A stretch of DNA of 46,046 bases from Phenylobacterium sp. (GCA_004799545.1 SSMU01000007.1:1-46046); one strand, 5' to 3'. Shown: positions 35,856 to 44,813, numbered from the stretch's first letter. Program-made: numbers and translations. Notes: a model not told the origin generated them from the sequence alone.

Positions 35856-36977
35856 TCAGGCGGCCAGGGCGTCGGCGGCGGCCTGCATCGAGGCCTGCAG
35901 CGCCTGATAGGCGATCTGGTTGCTCATCAGCGCCAGGGTCGCATTGCGCTGGACGATCAGCGTCCGCACCTCGTCGAACTCCGAGGTGACGCCCTGCGGC
36001 TTCGGGAGCTGGGCCTGCGCAGCCGCGACGTCGGCGGCGACGGAGCGCTGGATCGGCTGGTTCGCCAGGACGCCAAGACCGACGTTCTGCGCATGATTGC
36101 CGTTGGGATGGACGTCGGCGTTATGAATGGGAAACTTGTAAACGGGGATAGTATGACAGTCCTTTTGCGGCGTCTCGAGGACGCCGGAGATCGGGGTGTC
36201 GATGTCGCCCGAAATATCCAGCCATTCTTCCCAGGTGCAGGCTTGAGGACCGAGGGTGGAACCGCGCCCGCCGCGATCGATCCGCCGGGACGCTGAGGCG
36301 ATCGCCCGCTTGCCGTCTTCGATCTGCTGGGCGGTGGTGTTGACGAGGCTCGTCAGGCTGTCCGGGTTGGCCGGATCGAGCCAGGTCTTCACCGCTGGCA
36401 AATAGTTGAGTCGAAGGGCCCTCAGGTCGGGCTCGGAGAATCCTCTTAGTCTTGCGACCGAAACGAGCATCGCGACGCCGCTGGCGTAGGCGGTGAAGGC
36501 GACGAACTTGTCCTGCCCCAACCGGCCGCAGGTGTCCTGAAGCCTGTGCTGCAGGTCGGCGTAGTCCGACCGCCTGTTGCTAGACATCGTCGCCAGGAGG
36601 CCGCTGTAGGTGACCTTCTCGGCGTTCAGGTCGTGCAGATCGGTGTCCTGAATTAGATTCTTCACGGCGATCTTGAGATCGGCCAAATCATTCAGGATGA
36701 CCTGCTGGGAATGGACGACGCCATCGAGCTTGGCGTCGATCCGTTGCAGGGCGGCCGCCTCGTCGTTGCCGCCTCCGCCCCAGCCAGTGAAGATCTCCTT
36801 GAGGCATCCAGCGACCTCGGCGGCGGCCTCCAGCATGCTGACCGGGTCCTGTGCGCGGGCTGTCGGCGGCAGGGCGAACATCGCACCTACAGCGAACACG
36901 CCGGCGAACAAGGCGCGTCGATCAATGGATTCGTGCACGCCCGTATGGGACGCGCCCCGCAAATCGACAGCAGGCAT
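35856..36977 (-). CDS. Exported protein of unknown function with helical middle
   Basis: 373 residues. A twin-arginine-like signal (IDRRALFAGVFAVGAMFALP, cut near ARA-QD) is preceded by 17 residues; the ATG has GGGGGAA upstream. Residues 70-120 look like a coiled coil (AALQRIDAKLDGVVHSQQVI and following). There are four Cys in the mature part. No known domain is visible. Codon use is less G/C-biased than its neighbours (for example AAT and ATA codons), hinting at transfer. It faces the DUF1343 gene tail to tail, 16 bases apart, and lies 100 bases downstream of rnpB. Confidence 0.7.
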   Translation of the reverse strand: MPAVDLRGASHTGVHESIDRRALFAGVFAVGAMFALPPTARAQDPVSMLEAAAEVAGCLKEIFTGWGGGGNDEAAALQRIDAKLDGVVHSQQVILNDLADLKIAVKNLIQDTDLHDLNAEKVTYSGLLATMSSNRRSDYADLQHRLQDTCGRLGQDKFVAFTAYASGVAMLVSVARLRGFSEPDLRALRLNYLPAVKTWLDPANPDSLTSLVNTTAQQIEDGKRAIASASRRIDRGGRGSTLGPQACTWEEWLDISGDIDTPISGVLETPQKDCHTIPVYKFPIHNADVHPNGNHAQNVGLGVLANQPIQRSVAADVAAAQAQLPKPQGVTSEFDEVRTLIVQRNATLALMSNQIAYQALQASMQAAADALAA

Positions 36978-37078
36978 TTTGGTTTCCCCCGCCCCAGATA
37001 ACGCTGGCGTCTATTGCCAAGCTTGTCCAGAGCTGCGTTTCGGAACGGCGGCTTGGAGCTCACTTCGCCCCGGGGGGA

Positions 37079-37482
<404 letters not shown>

Positions 37483-37486
37483 CCCC

Positions 37487-37515
37487 AGGATAGCCGCCTC
37501 AGGCCCGGCGGACAA
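37487..37515 (-). promoter_or_regulatory. Sigma-70-type promoter of rnpB
   Basis: On the minus strand TTGTCC (37515-37510), a 17-base spacer and TATCCT (37492-37487) lie just ahead of the RNA 5' end, with about seven bases to the predicted first base. Confidence 0.65.
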
Positions 37516-37527
37516 CGCCGCCGGGCC
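37502..37527 (-). terminator. Strong GC hairpin after the small periplasmic gene
   Basis: GGCCCGGCGG-ACAACG-CCGCCGGGCC is a ten-pair stem with a six-base loop, 18 bases after the stop of the 37545-37877 gene. It has no T-tract. Its loop holds most of the rnpB -35 element, so the same DNA serves as gene end and promoter. Confidence 0.4.
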
Positions 37528-37544
37528 CGGGGGTTGCTCAAGGC

Positions 37545-37877
37545 TTAGCCGGGGATACGGCCGCCGAGCTGGTTTTCACGCTGGTTCAGCCGGTGCTGTT
37601 CGGCGCGGCTGATGTAGCCGCCGTTGTGGCGCGACAGGCGGTGGTCGCGCATGGCGACGCGGCGGTCGGCGACCAGCAGGCGGTGGGCCTTGGCGTGGGA
37701 GATGCGGCCGGTGCGTTCGTCGCGGCGGATCTCGGCGCGCTGGTGGGCGGCGCGGGCGAGGACTTCCGACTGGCGCGGATGGCCGGGGTCGAGGGGTTGC
37801 GCCGAGGCGGCCGAGACGGTCGCCCCGGCGGCCAGGGCGCCGAGGACGGCGACGAGGGCGGTGCGCTTGAGGTTCAT
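37545..37877 (-). CDS. Small basic periplasmic protein of unknown function
   Basis: 110 residues: signal peptide (RTALVAVLGALAAGATVSAA, cut near ASA-QP), then a His/Arg-rich mature part with RISHAKAHRLLVADRRVAMR and GGYISRAEQHRLNQRENQLG. The second half resembles small exported proteins of proteobacteria with an NGGYxxxxEQ..LN..EN pattern; their function is unknown. The upstream gap 37878-37986 contains an imperfect GAACGG...CCGTTC inverted repeat and no gene. Confidence 0.75.
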   Translation of the reverse strand: MNLKRTALVAVLGALAAGATVSAASAQPLDPGHPRQSEVLARAAHQRAEIRRDERTGRISHAKAHRLLVADRRVAMRDHRLSRHNGGYISRAEQHRLNQRENQLGGRIPG

Positions 37878-37986
37878 GGGACTTGCTCCAACTCTTTCGC
37901 GCTGGCGGGCGGGGATCGCGAGCTAGCCGGGGCAAGATGGTCGCTTGAGCTTGAACGGCCTCTGAGGGCCGGTGGTCGCTCGCCGT

Positions 37987-38601
37987 TCAGCTACGCGGCG
38001 GGATTGTGGCGGCCATCCGCCGGGCGATCTCGTGGTCGCCGAGGCCTTCGACGACACCGGCGCGGTCGGCCTCGCCCTTGTTCTGCGAGAGCTTGGTCGT
38101 CCCCTCCAGCCGCTCGACGGTGAGCCGCGCGCCGACGATGCCCCTCAGCATGGAGTCGAACAGCCCGGGGCGCATCTTGCCCCGGGTCCAGGGCGGCTTG
38201 GGAAGGAGCCTTGCCTCCTCCTGGGCGGAGAGGTCGTCGAGCAGGGTGACCAGGCCGGCCTCGTCGAGCGCCGCCACGGACCCCTCGGCCTCGACGGAGA
38301 CGTAGTTCCAGGTCGGCACCTGGTCGGGGCTCTCGTACCAGTCCGGGCTGATGTAGGCCTCGGCGGCCAGGCTGACGGCGACGACCCGGAAGCCGGCCGC
38401 CAGGAAGGGCGCGAGCGCGTTGCCGCGCGACAGGTGGAAGTCGAGCGCCAAACCGCTGTCCAGCCGGCGGATGACCAGCGGCGCGTGGGCCGTTCGCGGC
38501 CGCCCGTCCGGCGCGGCGGCCAGCGTCGCGAAGGGATGCGCCGCGAGGTGGGCCAGCAGCGCCGCCTCGTCGGTCTCCAGGAAGGCCGCCGCCGGATGCA
38601 T
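37987..38601 (-). CDS. PaiB-family FMN-binding protein
   Basis: 204 residues from ATG 38601, whose A is also the last base of the ampD-like stop (TGATG). The family has a split-barrel flavin fold and is named after Bacillus PaiB, a negative regulator of sporulation and protease genes; many members have no proven regulatory role. Seen here: MHPAAAFLETDEAALLAHL, AHPFATLAA, HLSRGNALAPFL, PTWNYVSVEAEGSV and KLSQNKGEADRAGVVEGL, the last being the usual C-terminal KLSQNK motif. Coupled to the amidase gene. Confidence 0.88.
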   Translation of the reverse strand: MHPAAAFLETDEAALLAHLAAHPFATLAAAPDGRPRTAHAPLVIRRLDSGLALDFHLSRGNALAPFLAAGFRVVAVSLAAEAYISPDWYESPDQVPTWNYVSVEAEGSVAALDEAGLVTLLDDLSAQEEARLLPKPPWTRGKMRPGLFDSMLRGIVGARLTVERLEGTTKLSQNKGEADRAGVVEGLGDHEIARRMAATIPPRS

Positions 38602-39323
38602 CAGCCGATCAGCCTGAGCAGGGCGATCAGCCGCGCGCGGGTCTCGCCGTCGGCGACGCCGTCCACCCGGGCCTGCCGCCAATGCCGCTGGAAGGCGCGG
38701 ACCACGGCGGCGGTGTGGGCGTCGAACTTACCATCCGGGGCGCAGTCGTAGCCCAGCCGGGTGAAGCCGGCCTGCAGGGCGAAGACCGCGGCGCTCTCCT
38801 CGCCCTCGGCCAGGGGGGCGCCCGGCGCGGCCGGCGGCTCGGCCCAGAGGCCGTGGCCGGCCTCCGCTAGCCGCTTCCAGGGGAACAGCTCGCCGGGGTC
38901 CTCCTTGCGGTCGGGGGCGACGTCGGCGTGGCCTATGATGTCCACGTCCTCGATGGTCCAGCGGCTGCGGATGTCGCCGACCAGGGCCAGGACGGCGGCG
39001 ACCTGCAGCTCGGGGAACGGGCGGTAGCCGAACTCGTGGCCCGGATTGACGATCTCCACCCCGATCGAGGCCGAGTTGACGTCGGTCTCGCCGCGCCAGG
39101 AGGACTTGCCGGCGTGCCAGGCGCGCCGCGCCTCGGGCACCAGGCGGAAGATGCGGCCATCCTCCTCGACCATGTAGTGGGCGGAGACCTGGGAAGCCGG
39201 ATCGCGCAGCCGCGCCAGCGCCGCCTCCCCGCCCCGCATGCCGGTGTAGTGCAGCACCAGCATGTGCGGCGGCCCCTTGGTGCGGGGTCCGAAGTTGGGG
39301 GATGGGGCCTCGATGACGTCCAT
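38601..39323 (-). CDS. N-acetylmuramoyl-L-alanine amidase (AmpD/AmiD type) with wall-binding domain
   Basis: Zinc amidase cutting between MurNAc (or anhydroMurNAc) and L-Ala of the stem peptide. 240 residues. Amidase_2 domain with zinc ligands His25 (LVLHYTG), His132 (GHADVAPDRK) and Asp142, and catalytic Glu90 (IGVEIVN) and Lys140. A C-terminal peptidoglycan-binding-1 domain (about 178-238) has FALQAGFTRLGYDCAPDGKF. No signal peptide, so a cytosolic recycling role like AmpD is likely, although the extra domain is more like AmiD. Its product pool is what AmpR-type regulators sense. Confidence 0.92.
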   Translation of the reverse strand: MDVIEAPSPNFGPRTKGPPHMLVLHYTGMRGGEAALARLRDPASQVSAHYMVEEDGRIFRLVPEARRAWHAGKSSWRGETDVNSASIGVEIVNPGHEFGYRPFPELQVAAVLALVGDIRSRWTIEDVDIIGHADVAPDRKEDPGELFPWKRLAEAGHGLWAEPPAAPGAPLAEGEESAAVFALQAGFTRLGYDCAPDGKFDAHTAAVVRAFQRHWRQARVDGVADGETRARLIALLRLIG

Positions 39324-39333
39324 GGCGGCAGCT

Positions 39334-40227
39334 TTACTGGGCGCGGTTGCGGATGGCGAGCAGCAGGGGCGCCACCTGGTTGGGCCGCAGCGCGATGATC
39401 AGCACGCCGACCAGGGCCACGGTCGTGCCGACCAGCATCCGTGGGCCGAACGGATCGTGCAGCAGGGCCACGCCGAGGCCGATGGTGGCCAGCGGGGTCA
39501 TCAGGGTCAGCGGCGAGATCAGGTTCGCCTCGTAGCGCCGGATCAGCAGGTAGTAGCCGGTGTGCGCGCCCACCGAGACCACCAGGCCGGAATAGAGGGC
39601 GGCCAGCAGGAACGGCCATCCGGCGGCGAGGCCCGCCTGGACCTGGCCGGGCTCCAGCCAGGCCGACAGGGCGGCCAGCGGCAGCAGGGAGGCGAGACCC
39701 ACCCAGGCCTGGAACTGCAGCGGCTTCACGCCCTCCATCTGCTTCATCATCACCGCGCCCAGCGAGCCGGTGAAGGCCGAGCCGACCACGAACATGAGGC
39801 CGGTGGAGAGCGACAGGCCGCGGGGGCTCCACATCACCAAGAGCGCGCCGGCCAGCGTCAGGGCGATGCCCAGGCCGCGCCGCCAATGGATCCGCTCGCC
39901 CAGCATCAGCACGGACAAGAGGGTGGTGATCGGCACGCCCAGCTGGCCCACCACGGCGGCGGCCGAGGGCGTCGCGGTCTTCAGGCCGATGAACAGCAGG
40001 GCGAAATTGCCGCCGCCCATCAGCAGCGCCACCACGATCAGCCGCCAGCGCGGCCTGGGCGCGGGAAACAGCCACGGGAAGGTCGCCAGGGCCACCACCG
40101 CGAACCGCACGGCGGCGTAGAACAGGGGCGGCGCGGCCAGCACGCCCACCGCATATTTCGAGACGATATTGTTCGACGCCCAGACCAGGCAGACCAGCAC
40201 CAGCAGTCCGAAGTCGCGCAGGGACAT
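39334..40227 (-). CDS. EamA/DMT-family transporter
   Basis: 297 residues from ATG 40227 (AGGGAT upstream). Ten transmembrane helices in two EamA repeats; first helix LLVLVCLVWASNNIVSKYAV with the typical W..N....K pattern, fifth-sixth helix region LGIALTLAGALLVMW, and the second-repeat end LLVGTTVALVGVLIIAL-like. Drug/metabolite exporters of this family carry amino acids, nucleosides or other small molecules; the substrate is not visible. It lies between murA-like and ampD-like genes in the same direction. Confidence 0.88.
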   Translation of the reverse strand: MSLRDFGLLVLVCLVWASNNIVSKYAVGVLAAPPLFYAAVRFAVVALATFPWLFPAPRPRWRLIVVALLMGGGNFALLFIGLKTATPSAAAVVGQLGVPITTLLSVLMLGERIHWRRGLGIALTLAGALLVMWSPRGLSLSTGLMFVVGSAFTGSLGAVMMKQMEGVKPLQFQAWVGLASLLPLAALSAWLEPGQVQAGLAAGWPFLLAALYSGLVVSVGAHTGYYLLIRRYEANLISPLTLMTPLATIGLGVALLHDPFGPRMLVGTTVALVGVLIIALRPNQVAPLLLAIRNRAQ

Positions 40228-40273
40228 GATCCCTGCGCTTAAGGCGCGTCGCGCGGAGAGGGCAATATCGGTT

Positions 40274-41572
40274 TCAGGCGGCCTCTTCCCAGGCCACGTC
40301 GGCGCCAAGGCTCCGCAGGTTCTCCACGAAGCCCGGGTGGGCGCGGCGGATCGGGTCGGCGTTGAGGATCGTCGAGCGGCCCTCGATGGAGGCGGCGATC
40401 ATCAGCAGCGCGATGGCGACGCGGATGATGTAGGGGCTCTCGACCTCAGCGGGCGTCAGCCGATGGCCGCCGAAGGTGATGATCCGGTGCGGGTCGCAGG
40501 TGACCGCGTGGGCCCCGAACTTGGCGAGCTCGGGGGTCCAGCCCAGGGCGCCCTCGTAGACCTTGTTCCAGAACAGGGTCTGGCCCTGCGACCGCGCGCC
40601 CAGGGCGACGAAGATCGGCAAGAGGTCGGCCGGCAGGTACGGCCAGGGCGCGGCTTCGACCTTGGCCAGCAGATGGCCGGTGAACGGCGGGCGGACGGCG
40701 AGCCGCTCCACCGGCAGGGTGCGCGACCAGCCGCCCAGGTGGCGCACCTCGACGCCGAACTTGCCGAAGGTGCGGGCGATCAGGGCGAACTGCTCGGGCG
40801 CGCCGTTGCGGACCTCCACCTGGCCGCCGGTGATGGCGCCCAGCGCCAGGAAGGTCGCCACCTCATGGAAATCGTCCTCGAAGCGGTAGGCGGCTCCGCC
40901 CAGCGACGGCCGGCCTTCGACCTCGAGCGTCGAGGTCCCGGCGCCGGAGATCTGCGCGCCCATGCGGGTCAGCACCTGGCAGAACTCCTGCACGTGCGGC
41001 TCGCAGGCGGCGTTGACCAGCTGCGACCTGCCGCCGGCCAGGGCCGCGCACATCAGGAAGTTCTCGGTGGTGGTGACCGAGGCGTAGTCCAGCCAGTGGC
41101 GCACGGGCGCGAAGACCTTGGGCGCGGTGACGATGACCGCGCCGCCGGAGCTCTCCACCTGCGCGCCGAAGGCCTTGAAGACCTCCAGGTGCGGATCGAT
41201 CTCGCGGACGCCCAGCGTGCAGCCCTTGGCCTCGTCCTCCAGCACCGCGCGGCCGAACCGGCGCAATAGGGCCGGGATCAGCATGACCACCGAGCGCATG
41301 CCGGCCGGCAGGTTCGCGCCGGCAGGGTCCAGACCCTGGCCGTGGCGGAGGCGCACCAGCCCCGAGCTGAAGTCAGCCTCGACCTCGGAGCCGAGCTGTT
41401 CGAAGAAGGCCAACAGCTTGCGCACGTCGGTGACGTCGGGAACCCGCTCGAAGCTCACCGGCTCGGACGTCAGCAGGCTGGCGCAGAGGGCCGGCAGCAC
41501 CGCGTTCTTGTTGGCTGAAGGCGTGATGCGCCCCGAAAGCGGCCGGCCGCCGTTCACCACCAGCTTCGCCAT
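40274..41572 (-). CDS. murA: MurA-like UDP-GlcNAc enolpyruvyl transferase, divergent paralogue
   Basis: EPSP-synthase-fold enzyme predicted to move enolpyruvate from PEP to UDP-GlcNAc. 432 residues. Catalytic residues are kept: Lys22-Asn23 (SANKNAVLP), Arg93, Cys118 (DEAKGCTLGVREIDPHL, the fosfomycin-reactive Cys), the Asp in YLPADLLPIF and the Arg in SPYIIRVAIA. But common MurA segments differ: SGAKNA is SANKNA, PDRIETGTF is EDDFHEVATF, and PTDMQ is PADLL. It may be a second MurA or act on a related UDP-sugar. It is transcribed away from the AmpR-like gene, 105 bases apart. Confidence 0.82.
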   Translation of the reverse strand: MAKLVVNGGRPLSGRITPSANKNAVLPALCASLLTSEPVSFERVPDVTDVRKLLAFFEQLGSEVEADFSSGLVRLRHGQGLDPAGANLPAGMRSVVMLIPALLRRFGRAVLEDEAKGCTLGVREIDPHLEVFKAFGAQVESSGGAVIVTAPKVFAPVRHWLDYASVTTTENFLMCAALAGGRSQLVNAACEPHVQEFCQVLTRMGAQISGAGTSTLEVEGRPSLGGAAYRFEDDFHEVATFLALGAITGGQVEVRNGAPEQFALIARTFGKFGVEVRHLGGWSRTLPVERLAVRPPFTGHLLAKVEAAPWPYLPADLLPIFVALGARSQGQTLFWNKVYEGALGWTPELAKFGAHAVTCDPHRIITFGGHRLTPAEVESPYIIRVAIALLMIAASIEGRSTILNADPIRRAHPGFVENLRSLGADVAWEEAA

Positions 41573-41677
41573 GCGCCCTCCCGGTCTGTCGCTGGGCGCG
41601 ATGTCGCCATGGATTGGCGGGCCTCCGCAAACGATGATAGCTGGGCTCAGCCATTAGACGGATTGGGGCTTAGGCCG

Positions 41678-42568
41678 ATGAGCCGCGCGCAACTGCCCCT
41701 CAACGCCCTGCGCGCCTTCGAGGCCTCGGCCCGGCACCTCAGCTTCACCCGCGCCGCCGCCGAGCTCTATGTGACCCAGGCCGCCGTCAGCCATCAGGTG
41801 AAGGCGCTGGAAGCGCGGCTCGGCGTGAGCCTCTTCCGCCGCCTCGCCCGCGGCCTGGTGCTGACCGACGAGGGCCAGGCCCTGTTGCCGGCGGTGGGCG
41901 ACAGCTTCGACCGCATCGGCCGGGCCCTGCAGCGCTTCCAGTCGGGGGCGGTGCGCGAGGTGCTGAGCGTCGGCGTGGTCGGCACCTTCGCGGTGCGCTG
42001 GCTGCTGCCGCGGCTCGCCGCCTTCCAGGAAGCCCATCCGCTGATCGAGCTTCGCCTGCTGACCCATAACAACAAGGTCGACCTCGCGGCCGAAGGCCTG
42101 GACCTCGCCATCCGTTTCGGCGACGGCGCCTGGCACGGCGTGCGCGCCGAGCAGATCCTCACCGCGCCGCTCACGCCGCTCTGCACGCCCAGGCTCGCCG
42201 CCCGCTTGGAGAGCCCGCAGGATCTCGCGAGCCTGCCGCTGCTGCGCTCCTACCGCAGCCAGGAATGGCCGGCCTGGTTCGCCGCCGTCGGGCTGGAGGC
42301 GCCGCGCCTCTCGGGCCCGGTCTTCGACTCGCTCAGCCTGATGATCCAGGCCGCCGCCATGGGCGCCGGCGTCGCCCTAGGCCCGCCCAGCCTGTTCGGT
42401 CGCGAGCTGCACGCTCGCGAGCTGGTGCAGCCCTTCCCGGTCACCGTCGAGGTGGGGAGCTACTGGCTCACCTCGCTGACGTCACGGCCGCTGACGCCCG
42501 CCATGGAAGCCTTCCGCGCCTGGTGCCAGGCCCCGGCGTTCCAGCAGGCGGCGTACGAGCCGGCCTAG
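41678..42568 (+). CDS. ampR: AmpR-type LysR-family regulator
   Basis: 296 residues from ATG 41678. The winged helix has LPLNALRAFEASARHLSFTR and VTQAAVSHQVKALE. The effector domain matches AmpR proper, not just LysR: VGVVGTFAV, THNNKVDLAAEGLDLAIRFG, GAWHGV, LTPLCTPRLA, LLRSYRSQEW and VGSYWLTSLTSRP, including the Asp and Tyr positions known to matter in AmpR (GLD, GSYW). AmpR senses muropeptides and UDP-MurNAc-pentapeptide and controls the divergent ampC. Here the divergent gene is the murA paralogue. The 105-base gap has GCTGGGCTCAGC (41640-41651), a possible site. Confidence 0.85.
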   Translation: MSRAQLPLNALRAFEASARHLSFTRAAAELYVTQAAVSHQVKALEARLGVSLFRRLARGLVLTDEGQALLPAVGDSFDRIGRALQRFQSGAVREVLSVGVVGTFAVRWLLPRLAAFQEAHPLIELRLLTHNNKVDLAAEGLDLAIRFGDGAWHGVRAEQILTAPLTPLCTPRLAARLESPQDLASLPLLRSYRSQEWPAWFAAVGLEAPRLSGPVFDSLSLMIQAAAMGAGVALGPPSLFGRELHARELVQPFPVTVEVGSYWLTSLTSRPLTPAMEAFRAWCQAPAFQQAAYEPA

Positions 42569-43644
42569 CCGGCCCGGGCCCTGTTCAGCCAGGCGAGGAT
42601 CTCGGGGTTCAGCTCGCGCGGATAGGTGTGCGAGAGGTCGGCGATCTCGCGGTAGGTGACGTCGGCGCCGGCGGCGGCCAGGGCGGCCTGCGCCTCGCGG
42701 GCCATCTCCACCGGGAACATCCAGTCGAGCGCCCCGTGCGCCACGTGGATCGGCAGGCCATTCAGCCGCTCGGGGTCGGCCATGGCCGCGAGCATCGGAT
42801 GGAAGGCGGCGGCGATCGGCGCGAGGTGGGTGAAGGGCGACGCCGGCTCGAGGCCCGTCACGTAGCTGAAGGTGCCGCCATCGCTCATGCCGGTGAGCAG
42901 GATGCGCCCGGGGTCGATCCGCCAGCGTTCGCGGATCGCGGCGACCAGGCGCGCGAGGTTCGGCGTGTCGGGATCCGGGCCCGCGAGCGCCCAGGTCTGG
43001 CCTAGGGCGGTGGGCGCGGCGAGGATCGCGCCGCGCGCCCGGGCGTCGCGCAGCCAGCTCCACAGGAACGAGCGCCCGGACCCCGCCCCACCGTGCAGCG
43101 CCACGACGAGCGGCCAGTCGCGACCGTCGTCGTAGTCCTCTGGGACGTAGAGCGAGACCGAGCCCCGCGCGCCGGGCTCGCCGACCTGCATGACCCCGGT
43201 GTCGTCGCGGACCGGCGCGGCCGCGAGGCGCTCGATCAGCTCAGCATCGTCGCGCTTCGCCGGCTCCAGGAAGAAACGGCTGACCGGCGCGAGGCTGCCG
43301 GCCAAGGGGTAGAGCGCCTCCTGGGCGCGGGGCGCGCCGCGCAGCGCACGGTAGACCTCGCCCATGTCGCCGCCCGCCTCCGCGGCGGCGCGGAGGGCGG
43401 CGAAGGCCGAAAGCGTGTGGTCGCAGGCGGCCTCCAGGCAGGCGCGGGCCGCGGCGTCCGTCTCCGGCCAGCCGGCGAGGCGGGCGCGGGGCTCGGAAAG
43501 CGCGGTCTCCGGCTGGCCCACCGCCTCCAGCACCGCCGGCAGGTCCGGCGGGTGCAGGTGGCGCGCAATGAAGCCGAGGGCCTCCAGGGCGCCCAGCAGG
43601 GGCGGGAGCAGGCGGCCGAGGTCCTCGACTTGCCGGTCGTCCAA
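42565..43644 (-). CDS. Alpha/beta-hydrolase (PHB-depolymerase-like esterase)
   Basis: 359 residues. An N-terminal helical part (1-150) with no known motif precedes a hydrolase domain: VALHGGAGSGRSF (oxyanion), LLTGMSDGGTFSY (GxSxG nucleophile elbow), HGALDWMFP (Asp) and DLSHTYPRE (His). No signal peptide. Substrate unknown. Its stop overlaps the ampR stop by four bases on the opposite strand. Confidence 0.82.
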   Translation of the reverse strand: MDDRQVEDLGRLLPPLLGALEALGFIARHLHPPDLPAVLEAVGQPETALSEPRARLAGWPETDAAARACLEAACDHTLSAFAALRAAAEAGGDMGEVYRALRGAPRAQEALYPLAGSLAPVSRFFLEPAKRDDAELIERLAAAPVRDDTGVMQVGEPGARGSVSLYVPEDYDDGRDWPLVVALHGGAGSGRSFLWSWLRDARARGAILAAPTALGQTWALAGPDPDTPNLARLVAAIRERWRIDPGRILLTGMSDGGTFSYVTGLEPASPFTHLAPIAAAFHPMLAAMADPERLNGLPIHVAHGALDWMFPVEMAREAQAALAAAGADVTYREIADLSHTYPRELNPEILAWLNRARAG

Positions 43645-43648
43645 CCGA

Positions 43649-44794
43649 TCAGGCCGCCTGGCCCAGGCTGAGGAACTCGTAGCGGGCCAGGTGGTGGTCG
43701 ATGTCGCCGAAGGCGGTCTCGATCAGGGTGGCGCGCTTGAAGTAGTGGCCGATCGCCAGCTCGTCGGTCATGCCCATGCCGCCGTGCAGCTGGATGGCGT
43801 TCTGGCCGACGAACTTGCAGGCCTTGCCGATCTGCACCTTGGCGGCGGAGACCGCCTTGGCGCGATCATCGTCCGCCTCGGCGAGCTTGATGTTGGCCAT
43901 GTAGGTCATGGAGATCGACTGCTCGACGCCGATGAACATGTCGACCATCCGGTGCTGCAGCACCTGGAAGGCGGAGATCGGCTGGCCGAACTGCTTGCGC
44001 TGCCGGGTGTAGTCGAGCGTGCCCTCGTGCAGCTTGCGCAGCACGCCGACCGCCTCGCCGCAGGTCGCGGCTACGGCCTCGTCCACCACCTTCTCGATCA
44101 GCGGCAGGCCATGGTCGGCCGGACCGATCAGGGCCGAGGCGTCGACCTTGACGTTCTCCAGGGTGATCTCGGAGGCGCGATTGCCGTCGACCGTGGGATA
44201 GTCGCGGGTGGTGACGCCGGCCGCGCCCTTCTCGACGATGAAGACGCTGATCCCCTGCGCGTCGCGCGAGGCCCCGGCGGTGCGGGCGGTGACGATCAGG
44301 TGGGTGGCGAAGGGCGCGCCCACCACCACCGACTTCTTGCCGTTCAGCACGTAGGAGCCGCCGTCCTGCTTGGCGGTCGTGGCGACGTGGGCCAGGTTGT
44401 AGCGGCTGGTGGGCTCGGCCTGGGCGAAGGCGAAGATCGCCTCGCCCGCGACGATCGCGCCGATCAGCTCGGCGGCCCGCGGGTGGCCGGAGTGCTTCAG
44501 GAAGCCGCCGCCGATCACCACCGTGCCGAGGTAGGGCTCGACCACCAGGGCTTTGCCGAACTCCTCCATGACCACCATGTTCTCGATCGGGCCGCCGCCC
44601 AGGCCGCCCAACTCTTCCGAGAACGGCGCGCCCAGTATGCCGAGCTCCTCGGCGAAGGCCTTCCAGACAGCGGGGCTCCAGCCCGGCTCCTTGGCGACGA
44701 TCGCGCGCCGCTGGTCGAACGCATAGTGGTCCGCCAGATAGCTCGCGACCGTGTCGCGCAGCATCGATTGCTCGTCGGTGAAGTTGAAGTCCAT
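43649..44794 (-). CDS. Acyl-CoA dehydrogenase, smaller subunit type
   Basis: Flavoprotein of the acyl-CoA dehydrogenase family. 381 residues: N-terminal helical domain (FNFTDEQSMLRDTVASYLAD), middle beta domain and C-terminal helical domain (RQRKQFGQPISAFQVLQHRM, then QLHGGMGMTDELAIGHYFKR). The typical YSEPGAGSD flavin motif is replaced by AFAQAEPTSRYN. Its position next to a second dehydrogenase gene, with one motif-complete and one motif-altered chain, fits the alpha2beta2 enzymes known for steroid or branched side-chain breakdown in actinobacteria; this is inference. Confidence 0.88.
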   Translation of the reverse strand: MDFNFTDEQSMLRDTVASYLADHYAFDQRRAIVAKEPGWSPAVWKAFAEELGILGAPFSEELGGLGGGPIENMVVMEEFGKALVVEPYLGTVVIGGGFLKHSGHPRAAELIGAIVAGEAIFAFAQAEPTSRYNLAHVATTAKQDGGSYVLNGKKSVVVGAPFATHLIVTARTAGASRDAQGISVFIVEKGAAGVTTRDYPTVDGNRASEITLENVKVDASALIGPADHGLPLIEKVVDEAVAATCGEAVGVLRKLHEGTLDYTRQRKQFGQPISAFQVLQHRMVDMFIGVEQSISMTYMANIKLAEADDDRAKAVSAAKVQIGKACKFVGQNAIQLHGGMGMTDELAIGHYFKRATLIETAFGDIDHHLARYEFLSLGQAA

Positions 44795-44813
44795 CGGGGG
44801 TCCCTGAAAGCGG

